Below, in pieces: positions 23,224-32,909 of a stretch of 64,000 nucleotides of DNA (position 1 is the stretch's first letter; each line of letters begins with the position of its first letter). Under the pieces are notes generated by a model, which was given only the letters and a program-made list of their open reading frames with translations, was not told the origin of the DNA and did no database searches. Position numbers and translations under genes: made by a program. Origin of the DNA: Mantis religiosa (lineage: Eukaryota > Arthropoda > Insecta > Mantodea > Mantidae); contig CM060953.1 in the NCBI GenBank assembly GCA_030765055.1, forward strand, positions 177,550,772 to 177,614,771, written 5' to 3'.

Positions 23224-24311
23224 ATACCCGGAAAAACAGGTTAACCCACATTTTCTTAAACGGAGAACAACAGTGTTTTGTGAATGAGGCTGATAGAAAT
23301 CGCTAACATTATTTTATTTCATCTCTGAGAATACAGTAAATTTTATCAATGTTATCCTTAATAAACCCCAAAACATGAATGATGTAATAACATTAATAAA
23401 AATAAAATAAGGTAAATAAAGTGAAAACCTTTGTCATCTTTTATTCAAGTTTTATTCTAGATATATTTTACACACATTTTAGGTAAAATTAATAATTAAA
23501 TACGTCTTTTTGCATTTTTAGACATCATACACTTTGGATTATTCCACTTTTCAATAATTATATCATTTTGAAAAGTAGGTGCAAGCTGATTAGCTGTAGC
23601 CTGGCTGATAAATAAAGGTTCATCAGCAATATTCTGAGAAGCTGTGGTCTCAGATTTAAAAGTTTTATAGTACTCATGATAATTTGGTTAGGCATAATTC
23701 ATCAGATCCTGTAAGTCCTTTAATTTCGCAGGCTTTATAGATCTTTGTAAGCGAAGGTTTGCCAGATATTTTCCTTCTAATGTCCAAAATGTCATAATCC
23801 TCAATAGCACCGTAAGTCTATTTACAATATAGCTTAAAGAGGTGGTCTTTAAATACTTTCATGCATGCCACCTCGCTCAGGGGCATATTTTGCCCAGATT
23901 CTGAAACTGTTCTTTTCTGTAGTTCATTCAGAAATGAAGAACATGTTAGTTGTCATTTTGACAACATGAAAAGGATTATTTACCCTCGTTTTTTTCATTA
24001 GCTCCATTTACTGATCTGAAACATAAATGTAAGCTGCTTGCTTCTTTTCTTTTTTCTCCATAAGACCGAAGTCACGGTCCCAAGGTAAAAATCTTCTATC
24101 GGCCAACAGAGGATGAACAGGTTAGTCCATTTTTGAGATTATACGAGTAGTATATCACGAAACGCAAGAACTTCACCTCTCTCTATTTAGCGTAATATAA
24201 TTTCTGGAGGATAGGCCAAAACAAAAAAGATAGCTCTCTATCGCAACAACAGAGGGCAGCACTTAACGTAAAATAGTTTATTTTGAGGGTTAGCCCGTTT
24301 TTCCGGGCATG
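23223..24311 (-). mobile_element. DNA transposon with about 25-bp TIRs
   Basis: The left end CATACCCGGAAAAACAGG and the right end (reverse complement) CATGCCCGGAAAAACGGG form near-perfect terminal inverted repeats continuing into TTAACCC/CTAACCC. The inside holds a degraded minus-strand coding sequence, annotated separately. No convincing target duplication is visible, partly because the left end abuts repeat H. Confidence 0.65.
23496..24125 (-). pseudogene. Degraded transposon protein, unknown multicopy insect family
   Basis: Minus-strand fragments read PVHPLLADRRFLPWDRDFGL followed by MEKKEKK near the N-terminal end of the preserved part, NPFHVVKMTTNMF in the middle, and a C-terminus ETTASQNIADEPLF, FQNDIIIEKWNNPKC and KNAKRRI-stop. 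The pattern of a D-R-x-FG-x-(I/M)E-K-K block and a short basic C-terminus recalls a multicopy insect transposon protein whose name I do not know. Stops and frameshifts abound. The surrounding TIRs support a transposon origin. I do not assign a superfamily. Confidence 0.45.
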
Positions 24312-24383
24312 TCTTCAATTGTCGATAATGTTTTGAGGCATTTCTTTCTTATTTAATGTTAGAGTGTGCATTTGATTTTGCAG

Positions 24384-24541
24384 ATCAGAGCCTCAACTCT
24401 ACAGGCTATGTACAGTGGTCTGTTGGTGAACCAAATGGTGGTACTTCTTACAACTGTGGCTGCATCAGAAGAGGATCGTCTCTACTTGGTGATGTCTCAT
24501 GTCTGAGTAAAATGGCCTTCTTTTGTGAAACTGAGCTTTGA
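24384..24541 (+). CDS. C-type lectin (hemolymph LPS-binding protein-like), terminal CTLD exon
   Basis: This last exon completes the lectin domain. After the acceptor TTTTGCAG it supplies the two bases that finish a phase-1 codon, then STGYVQWSVGEPNGG, a C-x-C pair, LLGDVSC, and the closing FFCETEL with stop at 24539-24541. The EPN triplet sits at the long-loop Ca2+/sugar site and is the mannose-type signature. The usual WND partner is not present (only GD before the penultimate cysteine), so calcium-dependent binding is uncertain. Cysteines at the ends of the domain fit the standard CTLD disulfides; the extra cysteine in NCGC is unusual. AATAAA at 24773-24778 is a plausible poly(A) signal. 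The intron before this exon (4.0 kb) carries a mariner fold-back, repeat H and another TIR transposon. Confidence 0.9.
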
Positions 24542-25081
24542 TAAATATTCACTTACTCTTTATAAATATTTGATCAGCTGAATACAAATACATAATCAGT
24601 ACTTCAAGCAGGACGTTACTGCAAACCAAACCTGTCTTATTTCTCTCCTTTTATCGTCTTAAAGTGTTTGCCATATGACAAGGTCTTCGAAACGTTTACT
24701 CATTCTGCCGTGGAAGTACTGCAGTTTGACTAAAAATTTCAATGGCAATTCACTGGAGCTTCATCTAGATACAATAAATAATTTCTATATATGTTAAACT
24801 GGATGAACAATAAAAGAATTACCACTTACAACTCTGCAACTATTAAGGAAAATTACATGTAGAAGAAAGAAAATTAGTTATAAAGTTACAACATCTAATG
24901 TCATTGATGCTGTGGTGAAATCAGTAAACTAATGCATATAAATTCATAACTCAGGGTGCCTGAAAATGTGCACTACACCAGTTCAGAAAATTAGAAAATA
25001 CAAAATGTCTTAAAATTCACCAACTCACACAGCAAAAGTCATCTTTCAGATGCAAGTAATAAAATTAATATTTTACAATGC
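24542..25081. other. 3' flank of the lectin gene
   Basis: AT-rich; contains the candidate poly(A) signals and no other unit that I recognise. Confidence 0.4.
24773..24778 (+). promoter_or_regulatory. Candidate poly(A) signal of the lectin gene
   Basis: AATAAA lies 232 bases after the lectin stop codon, in AT-rich sequence. A second AATAAA-like site occurs about 30 bases later. Assignment is by position only. Confidence 0.4.
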
Positions 25082-25082
25082 A

Positions 25083-26409
25083 CGAGGCATGTTTTTAAGT
25101 CAGTACCGTTTTGGAATTAAAAAGTACGTGCATGGATATCGCAATAATTTTATTTTTACATGAAAGCCTGTACCTTAATCTACTTTCCTACATAATTTCC
25201 GTGATATTGAGGCACTTGTCATAACGTGGCACCAGTTTTTGAATACCCTCCTCATAAAATTCTACCGCCTGACGTGTTAACCACTGTATCACAACTGTTT
25301 TGACTTCGTTGTCGTCTTGAAGACGCTGACCGCCCAGATGTTTCTTCAAGTGCAGGAACAAATGGTAGGCACTGGGTGCCAGATCAGTGCTGTATGGAGG
25401 ATGATCTAGAGTTTCCCATTGGAAATATTTGATGAGATCTTTGGTACGATTAGCCACATGTGGACGGGCATTGTCATGCAGCAAAATGATACCCTTACTC
25501 AACTTGCCACGTCTTTTGTTCTGGATTGCACGGCGCAGATTGTTCAATGTCTGACAATAAGACGCTGCATTGATTGTCTCATTACGAGGCAGAAACTCCA
25601 CTAGCAATACTTCTTTTCTGTCCCAAAAAACTGTGCACATCATTTTCCGGGCAGAAATTGTTTGCTTAAACTTCACTTTTGTGGGTGATGATGAATGTCG
25701 CCATTCCATGGATTGTTGTTTCGATTCTGGTGTGACGTAGGCCACCCACGTTTCGTCACCAGTAACAATTTGGTCTAAAAATCTTCACCTACATTGTGGT
25801 ACCGCTCAAGGAAAGTCAATGCACTGCCTAAACTTTGGGTTTTGTGCAATTCCGTCAACATTTTCGGAATCCAACGCGAACACAATTTCCGGTACTTCAA
25901 TTTCTCGGTCACAATGCGATACAAAACACTACGAGAATATTGAGGAAAATAGTCGCACAATGATAAAATTGCAAAGCGTCTGTTTTCTCTCACCTTTTCG
26001 TCCACTTTCTGCACCAAATCTTCAGTAACGACCGAAGGACGTCCACTCAGTTCTTCATCATGCACATTTGTGCGGCCATCTTTAAATGCTCTCACCCATT
26101 TCCTTACCATTCCATCACTCATAATGTTTTGTCAGTAAAGTTCACAGATCTCACGATGAATATCGATTGGTTTTACACCTTTAGCACTAAGATATCGTAT
26201 AACAGCCCGTACTTCACAATCGGCGGGACTCACAATTGTCGGAGGCATCTTAAACACTCAGTAAGCAACGTATACAATGAAGAATCAGACTGTAATGGCC
26301 TCAGTCCGTAGACAAGAGATGTAGGTAACCAGCGCGCATGCGCGGAACGCCGACCGTACCGCTGCGGCGGTGGAATCGCAAAACGGTACTGACTCAAAAA
26401 CATGCCTCG
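25083..26409 (-). mobile_element. Mariner transposon, near full length with TIRs (lineage 3)
   Basis: Terminal inverted repeats of about 31 bases (CGAGGCATGTTTTTAAGTCA at the left; the inverted match at 26379-26409 differs in one or two positions). The right flank is TA; the left is CA, probably a mutated TA. Length of 1.33 kb is standard for mariner. It lies 540 bases downstream of the lectin stop codon. Confidence 0.88.
25188..26248 (-). pseudogene. Mariner transposase, nearly complete but inactivated
   Basis: Starting MPPTIVSPADCEVRAVIRYL, the protein has the paired helix-turn-helix N-terminus, WVRAFKDGRTNVHDEELSGR, RYHNVGEDF, then GDETWV with the first catalytic Asp, LHDNARPHVANR with the second, and a C-terminus ending RYDKCLNITEIM. 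Three lesions are visible: a TGA in place of a sense codon after CELY (about 26141), a one-base loss in a T-run near 25780 that shifts frame just before the first catalytic block, and alanine instead of aspartate at the third catalytic position (APSAYHLF; spacing DD34 confirms the position). The rest is well preserved, indicating a fairly recent insertion. Confidence 0.88.
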
Positions 26410-27027
26410 TAATAATCCTACATCTCCTTTGATCAGTTTATCCAGTTAGTAACCGAAATAAACCAATTTGAATGATTAAAAGTGGCTACAATGAACATGT
26501 ATCACCTTCGGAACATTTTGGCAAATATGACGTCATCATGTAAACAGTAAAAAGCTTTGTCAAACTTGTGAAGGATAATGGCACACACTTATTTTCCATA
26601 CCATGTATTCAGCAGTGCATTACACTTCTATAAGAGCAGATAGCATTCCTCTACAATTAAAGAAATTCTAATTTCCCCGGGTCGAACTGCACAATCTTGC
26701 GTCGTTGTCCACGCAGGGCTATCTACTCGACTTGTAGTTGAGATGTGGAGTGTTACAGGCTATCACGGATTATGTGGCCTCGCATTTGCATAAGAAAATG
26801 TCAACCATGTCTTGGTTAGGGTTAAATTTACAAATGAGGTGACATTTGTATCTTCAAATGGTGGAAAAGCAGCTGTCTACCGCCCCAGTTAAAACATTTA
26901 CGATGGCACATGTATCTGTGTGACGTCACGAGATGCTCCACGTGTTTTGGAAGCTTGATGGCACATTAGTCAACAGTGTACAGACATCTTCAAAAACAAC
27001 ATAGTTTCTTCTATAAGGACATTTTTT
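26410..27027. other. Spacer without a recognised gene
   Basis: Nothing coding recognised. Confidence 0.4.
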
Positions 27028-27135
27028 ATTTACATCCTCAAGCGTTAAATCATATCGGATGATGAATGAAATGATGCTTAAATGAGCAGGATCCATGGAC
27101 CTTAGACGTATCTGACATTTCTCTTTCACTCAAAC
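27028..27135 (-). mobile_element. SINE-A, 3' half only
   Basis: Contains the body segment AAATGATGCTTAAATGAGC and the inverted tail; the head is missing. Confidence 0.65.
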
Positions 27136-27811
27136 GACTGTTACATAACAACTGAGCATCCAAAATGGCTGAAACTTTGGTTAGTAACTATCAACAGATT
27201 AATTAACGAAATTCACTAGTATTTTTACGGGTGCTGCCATCTTCATGTTGCAATCTGAATCTCTTCAGACCACAGTCGTATTTTAAAACTAAATAAAGAA
27301 CGAGAGGGTAAAGCATTGGTGAGTGTACTGAAAGTGTGAGAAAAGGTTGTCCAACAAACAGTGCCCAATATGAGGGAGAAAAGAAGATATACAGTGCATA
27401 ATATTTGAGTCCTATGGAGAAAAGAATACGTAAGAGAAAAATGGTTCAAAATCGATAGATATATTGCATTATTTAAAATTTTAAATGAAGACTACGTAAA
27501 AGCTGCAGAGTTTTTATGTAAAGTTAAAAAAAATGGAGATATCATTAAAAAGAGAAGTGAACAATGTATAGTTTTAAGGAAAGTTAATATGTAACAAGAG
27601 AATTGTACAAGAAATATAGTAAGTTAACAGCCTAGGCTAAGATTTCAACCATATTTATTTTATTTTCATTATAATAAGCTTAGTGCACATTAATATACGG
27701 AAAGACCTTCTTCAAAATTCGATTCGAGAGCTTCAAAACATGCATTTTAGGTGAGATTTTGTTACGTACGTTTTAAATGCAATATTACGTCTATTTATTA
27801 AAAGAAAGCAG
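27136..27811. other. Spacer without a recognised gene
   Basis: A-rich, no conserved coding unit recognised. Confidence 0.4.
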
Positions 27812-28053
27812 TGTGTGTAGTGTTTAACGCACACTTTTACTACATACGGCACCACAGGCGATGACACTGATGATACATGAGATGAAGATGGAGCACCGGT
27901 GGAATGAGATGGCGGAGGAAACCGGATATCCCGGAGAAATCCCGCCCCACTGCCGTGTTGTCCACCACAAATCCCACTTTGTGGTCACCTGGGATCGAAC
28001 CCGGACTGCCTTGTTGAGAGCCAAGCGGTCTAACCATGAGCCACGGCGCGGCC
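27812..28053 (-). mobile_element. SINE-B, full length
   Basis: tRNA-like head at the right edge (GCCGCGCCGTGGCTCATGG inverted). Flanked by a 12-base target duplication with one mismatch (AAAAGAAAGCAG / AAAAGTAAGCAG). Confidence 0.85.
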
Positions 28054-28989
28054 AAAAAGTAAGCAGCAGGGTATATAAAAATACTCAATTGTACACTCAA
28101 AGTTGCAAAATTACTGTTACCTTCCTCAAATATTTGTGATATTTTATATCTTTCTACAACCACAGATTTATATTGTGAGGGTTTATATAGAGCAAGCTGA
28201 AAGCTCTCAGTTTGATACAGAAATAAGATAAATAGCAACTCACAAAATTTCTTTTTAGAAATCCCAAGAAATAAAACGTACACTGCTGAAGAAACCCGTG
28301 GAGCCCCATCACTTAAAAACAAAAGAGGAAGGAAGAAAAAAGAAGCCAATTAAAGCAAGAAACTCTCTCAAGATTAGAAAGAGTCTACGTCAGACCATCT
28401 TCTTTAAACCTGATTCGTGCATTAAAGCCCTTTATGGGCAATTAAGAGCCAGTAGCGTCTTAAAAAGTATCGCTCTAAATGTTTCTCCAGCAAAGTAGAA
28501 AGAAATGCGTCAGAACACATCGCTTTCTCTATCCATGTGCATGCACATCTATTCAAGTACAGAATCTATAAATAAAGAGATTTTCCCCTTTGCAGGATCA
28601 TTGCTCCAGCATACTATGTCCAAAAGTGTCACATATCAGCTTAAATGTCAGTGAATACTTGACTGTATAGCAAAATAAAACCTCCAAATTTTATGTAGAC
28701 GATAATATTTTTTCGTGATTCATGTTACCCTATTTCAATTGTGAATTTATAGCCACAGTGTGTTTAACAAATGCATTAATTACCCATTACCGATTATGCT
28801 AATGACGATGTCGACAACGATGATAACTTTTATGTGTATTTTTACCTTGCAGAATATGACGTCATCAATAGCATCGCTGATGGAGCGAGTTTATATACGA
28901 TTCCCCTAGCGGCTTGCGATCGTATTTGATGTGCTAATAGCAGCTTTGTGGCCTCCCTCTATTGGCAGGTACATATAATATTTGACAGA
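28054..28989. other. Spacer without a recognised gene
   Basis: A short Lys-rich open frame at 28298-28498 has no recognisable motif and is probably chance. Confidence 0.4.
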
Positions 28990-29195
28990 TGGGTCTACCC
29001 GCGTAATGCAAAGGTGCGTAATTTCGCCTAATGCGTACATACGATAACTGATTTTTTTAAAAACTATGTCCTGCAATGCAATGCAAAGCTAATTATGCAG
29101 CCATAAAGTTATACCGAGAAGAATATACGAAATGAAAAGTAACTGAACACTTATTTGAGAATGAACATCTGTTTTTCTGTTATAGGAGACACGCG
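28990..29195 (+). repeat. 205-bp direct repeat, left copy
   Basis: Matches 30105-30305 in the same orientation (shared landmarks GTGCGTAATTTCGCCT, TACGATAACTG, GCAGCCATAAA, GAACACTTATTT). The two copies bracket a mariner element exactly. Confidence 0.7.
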
Positions 29196-29197
29196 AC

Positions 29198-30087
29198 GGC
29201 TGTTCAATAAAGAATGGTCATAATTTTTTGCACTAAAATTCAATCTTAACATATTCTGTTAGCTTAATGTGAAACAAACACGCCGTAGTAGTTTCATTGT
29301 TGTACTCCTGGTTCACACCTGTGAGAACCAGGCAGTTCAGACATGTTCAGTATCGCCTACCGCTGTAATGGAGGTAACATGCAGTTAAAGTTGATGTTAG
29401 AGGAAGATCCGGAGTTTCTTTCAAACGCAATCACTGCTGATGAAACTTGGCTACATCAGTTTGATTCTAAGAGCAAACAGCAAAGCTCAGTGTGGAAATC
29501 TCCTTCATCACCAACCCCCCAAAAAACAAAAGTGGTTGCTTCTGCTGGGAAAGTTATGGTCATCTCATTCTTTGATATTCATGGAATAGTTTATCAGCAT
29601 GTTGTACCTGCACACACATCAGTAACTGGACAATACTACAGGGATGTCTTGAAAACATTGCAAGTCCATATCGAGCGAAAAAGACCACATTTGCGTGAAG
29701 CGGGCTGTATGCAGCACGACGATAATGCGCGGTCGTATATTGCCGATGTTGTTGCTGAATGTTTTGAAAAATTCAACGTGAAGTGCATCCCTCAACCTCC
29801 CTATAGTCCGGATTTAACTCCATGTGACGTTTTGCTATTCCCTAACTTGAAGAAACGCCTTCGTGGGAGGCATTATGCATCATCAGAAGCAGTGGTGAAG
29901 GCTGCGGAGGCGATTTGGAAGGATCTCTCAAAAATGGTTTCCAGCATGTCTTTGAAGACTGGCAGAAACGCTGGGACAGGTGTATCGCATTCAGGGGAGA
30001 CTATTTTGAGACAGACCATCAAAATTATGAGGATGAGTAAAGGTACTTTGTCTAAAGGCAATTGTGACCATACTTTATTAAACAGCC
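29198..30087 (+). mobile_element. Mariner deletion derivative with TIRs (lineage 2)
   Basis: Terminal inverted repeats GGCTGTTCAATAAAGAATGG / GGCTGTTTAATAAAGTATGG (right end inverted). The 5' non-coding part is joined directly to the transposase catalytic domain, so the DNA-binding N-terminus has been removed by an internal deletion. Confidence 0.85.
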
Positions 30088-30101
30088 TTTGTACTGTTTG
30101 A
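29343..30101 (+). CDS. Mariner transposase catalytic domain, N-terminally deleted
   Basis: An open frame of 252 codons covers the catalytic region: ADETWLHQF with the first Asp, KVMVISFFDIHGIVYQH, the second Asp in DDNARSY, and the third in SPDLTPCD with the correct DD34D spacing. The C-terminal 60 residues are frameshifted and read through the right TIR. The HTH DNA-binding domain present in complete mariners (about 345 residues) is absent, so the protein could not bind its ends by itself. It belongs to the same lineage as the fold-back at 21.1-21.9 kb. The first in-frame ATG is not necessarily a real start. Confidence 0.7.
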   Translation: MFSIAYRCNGGNMQLKLMLEEDPEFLSNAITADETWLHQFDSKSKQQSSVWKSPSSPTPQKTKVVASAGKVMVISFFDIHGIVYQHVVPAHTSVTGQYYRDVLKTLQVHIERKRPHLREAGCMQHDDNARSYIADVVAECFEKFNVKCIPQPPYSPDLTPCDVLLFPNLKKRLRGRHYASSEAVVKAAEAIWKDLSKMVSSMSLKTGRNAGTGVSHSGETILRQTIKIMRMSKGTLSKGNCDHTLLNSLCTV

Positions 30102-30104
30102 GAG

Positions 30105-30305
30105 GTGGGCCTGCCTTCGTAATACAAAGATGCGTAATTTCACCTGGTACGTAGATACGATAACTGTTTTTAAAAGTCTATATACTTCAATGCAAAGCTA
30201 AATATGCAGCCATAAAAGTATACTATGAAGAATATCCGAAATGTATGTCAATGAACACTTATTTCACAATGAACAACTGTTTTTCTGTTATACTAGACAT
30301 ATATG
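30105..30305 (+). repeat. 205-bp direct repeat, right copy
   Basis: Counterpart of 28990-29195, beginning right after the mariner. Confidence 0.7.
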
Positions 30306-31189
30306 CATATTGGATACCTGTCACATAAAATAGAAATATTTCAATTTGATCTGATTTATTTTCTACCACCCACAGTTTCCTCACAATGTAACTTTATTAC
30401 AAACCAGAAAATTAGCAGAACTTGTTCTAGAAATTAAAAATAATTTCGTGTTACAATATATACAAAGCTGTTATCCAAGTCTAAACAAGAAATTATCTCT
30501 AGTGCATAGATTCATGTGTCCATTTTCTTATATTTCCTTTCTCTCTTCCCCTTAAACACTGTCTGTATTGCGAGAATGTATGTCCGAGGCCTTTCTGTCA
30601 TAACATTATTTATTACTTCTAGATTGGAACCAGTCACTTTATAGCGTCCTGTGTCACTCTTTTTGCCAGTAACTGAACTTGTTTCTTGGAAATCTTTGAT
30701 GCACCTATTGTTTTTAAAGGCATAAGGATACCGACATTATGACATTTTAATTAAGCGTGAGAATGACAAAAGAAGATTTATATCGTATAGTGGTAAAACG
30801 TAAGACGTTTATGTTGCAAACAAAAGCCTGTCAATTTGATGGTACCTGAACACATTTAACTTTACCTCCGAGGAACTTGTCTGAATGCCGAATAGCGTTG
30901 CATAAACTCTATGCAGCGGTTAAAATTATATTTATATGTCGCACCAATTTTAATGCCGGTACGAAAGTTGCATTCAACCATGAAGACGCGGTTGCTCTGT
31001 GTTCATATCCAGGGGAGGCTGGTAGTATTAGTTAACAGCGTAACCAAACCAATAGCGCTGTAATTTTCTTACTGTTGTGCAAAAATTATCGCTTCTTCTC
31101 CGTAGAGGACACTATGATTTCAAGATAGACCCACCAGTCATGTATGACGTCATTCTTGCTCAATTAGAGGGCAGGAAATAACGAATAAA
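30306..31189. other. Spacer without a recognised gene
   Basis: AT-rich, no unit recognised. Confidence 0.4.
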
Positions 31190-31305
31190 AATGAACACCG
31201 TGTAGGTCTTCCTATCCGCCTTCTTTCCTTAGGTTTGTATTCCAGCAGCCTTTTTGGTAACCTCCTTGAGTCCATTTTATTGAGATGATCTTTCCATTTC
31301 TGTTT
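31190..31305 (-). pseudogene. LINE C-terminus remnant, 3' piece
   Basis: Minus-strand reading QKWKDHLNKMDSRRLPKRLL followed by YKPKERRRIGRPTR, a typical LINE C-terminal signature (KW-x-H-x-x-RM-x-x-x-RLP ... GRRxxGRPRKRW). The upstream part of the same protein lies at 31801-31915, separated by a SINE-A insertion. Confidence 0.7.
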
Positions 31306-31800
31306 TTGTCTGTACGTTACGTCCTCCAACGTTAAGTCATGTCGAACGGTGAAAGAATTGGGTGAAGTGATGCTCAAATGAGCCTGGGGTCCATGGAGCT
31401 TAGAGTTATCTGACATTCGTCTTTGAAAAGTGTAGTGTTTAACGCCCGCTTTTACTACATACGGCACCGCAGGCGGTGACACTGATGATGCATGAGATGA
31501 AGATGGAGCACCGGTGGAATGAGATGGCGGGGGAAACCGGAGTTCCCGGAGAAAACCCACCCCCAACGCCGTGTTGTCCACCACAAATCTCATTTTGCGG
31601 TCGCAAGGGATCGAACCCGGGCCGCCTTGGTGAGAGCCAAGTGGTCTAACCACTGAGCCACGGCGTGGCCACATTCGTCTTTGAGGATAAGGGAAAATCC
31701 CGGAAAAACTTATCCAGGTAACTCACCCTGACCGAGATTCGAACTCGGGACCTCTTGAACGTGAGGCAGACATGCTACCATCTAGGCTGCTGAGGGGGGA
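31306..31800 (-). mobile_element. SINE-A inserted in a LINE, itself carrying SINE-B
   Basis: A SINE-A in minus orientation flanked by a 10-base target duplication ATTTCTGTTT (31296-31305 and 31801-31810). Its body is split by SINE-B at 31427-31670. Confidence 0.88.
31427..31670 (-). mobile_element. SINE-B nested in SINE-A
   Basis: Full-length 244-base SINE-B flanked by a perfect 14-base target duplication ACATTCGTCTTTGA (31413-31426 and 31671-31684). The duplicated bases are part of the SINE-A consensus, so the insertion order is unambiguous. Confidence 0.95.
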
Positions 31801-31915
31801 ATTTCTGTTTATTATTCCCTATATCTCCTATAGCACTAATATTTAAATGTTCTCTTATTTCTTCATTAGTCAACCTATTCCATCTTGTTATTCCTTGTGT
31901 TCTATAGACAAATGT
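31801..31915 (-). pseudogene. LINE C-terminus remnant, 5' piece
   Basis: Minus-strand reading YRTQGITRWNRLTNEEIREH, then LNISAIGDI and NNKQKF, continuing in the same frame sense into QKWKDHLNKMD across the SINE nest. Confidence 0.65.
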
Positions 31916-32012
31916 CAGGTAACTCTATGCTCTATGTACCTTGGGCTCATTTGAGGATCATTTCACCCAGTCCGATACGACTTAACGTAGGAGGTCGTAA
32001 ATTACAAAAACA
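31914..32012 (+). mobile_element. SINE-A, 3' half only
   Basis: Begins CAAATGTCAGGTAACTCTA and ends GTCGTAAATTACAAAAAC. Followed by an (ATT)n-like simple repeat to about 32072. Confidence 0.7.
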
Positions 32013-32154
32013 AAACTGCTCTATTATTGTTATTATTGTTGTTATTGCTATTGTTATTAGCATCACCATCATCATTGAAAGGAGTCAGAGAACAAGCGAG
32101 GAGAGAGAAGAGAGGAAACATGTATATCCCCATTTCACATAATTTCGAGGTGCG

Positions 32155-32870
32155 TTCAAGTTAGAACACCTATTTTTTTCCAGGACGTGGATCAGATAGG
32201 AACTTCTGTTGTTTTTCTTAAATACACGTGGAATGCGTGACAGAGATGGCAGCACTGTACATTGTATAGAACTTTAGTGGCAGTGACGAGAGTTAGAACT
32301 GTTTCTGATACTTAAAATGGCGACGATTTCATTGCAAGAACAGCGTGTAATCATTCGTTTTCTCCAATTTCGTGGTGTGACACCTATTGAAATTCATCGT
32401 CAGTTGAGTGAGGTATATGGTGATGGTACTATGGATGTCTCTAATGTGCGTTCCTAGGTGCGACAGTTCAATGAAGGCAGAACATCGTGTGACAACAAAA
32501 CAAGACAGTCACGGCCTCACACCAGCCGGCCTGACGACATGTACCAGCGAGTGGAGTACGTTGTTTTGGAGGACCGCCTATTGAACATTTTCAGATCTTC
32601 ATGCACGATTGTGTGCACAGATTCCACGGAAATGACAATATTGGAGGTGATGTCTGCAACTGTCTTGGTTTGTTGTCACACGATGTTCTGCTTTCAATGA
32701 ACTGTCACACCCAGAAACACACATTAGACACATCCATGGTACCATCACCACATGCCTCGCTCAACTGGCGATGAATTTAAGTAGGTGTCACACCACGAAA
32801 ATGGAGAAAATGAATGATTACACGCTGTTCTTGTAATGAAAACTTTAGCAGTTTAAGTGTGAAAGACAGT
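32155..32870. mobile_element. Mariner fold-back derivative (lineage 4)
   Basis: A plus-strand start at 32316 reads MATISLQEQRVIIRFLQFRG, HRQLSEVYGDGTMDV and, past a stop, VRQFNEGRTSCDN, the N-terminal HTH domain of a mariner. The arm 32327-32512 is repeated inverted at 32651-32845, so the element is a hairpin of two N-terminal halves with no catalytic domain. The outer part (32155-32315) is 5' UTR-like. Confidence 0.75.
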
Positions 32871-32909
32871 CTTAACTCCCGTCGCTGTCACTAATCCTTC
32901 TTTCACATA

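Noticed and set aside
27840..28349. 169-codon minus-strand frame
   Set aside because: It runs through a SINE-B copy, and no conserved domain is seen outside it.
31150..31674. 174-codon minus-strand frame as a host gene
   Set aside because: It is a chance fusion across SINE-B, SINE-A and a LINE tail; the three parts are separately explained.
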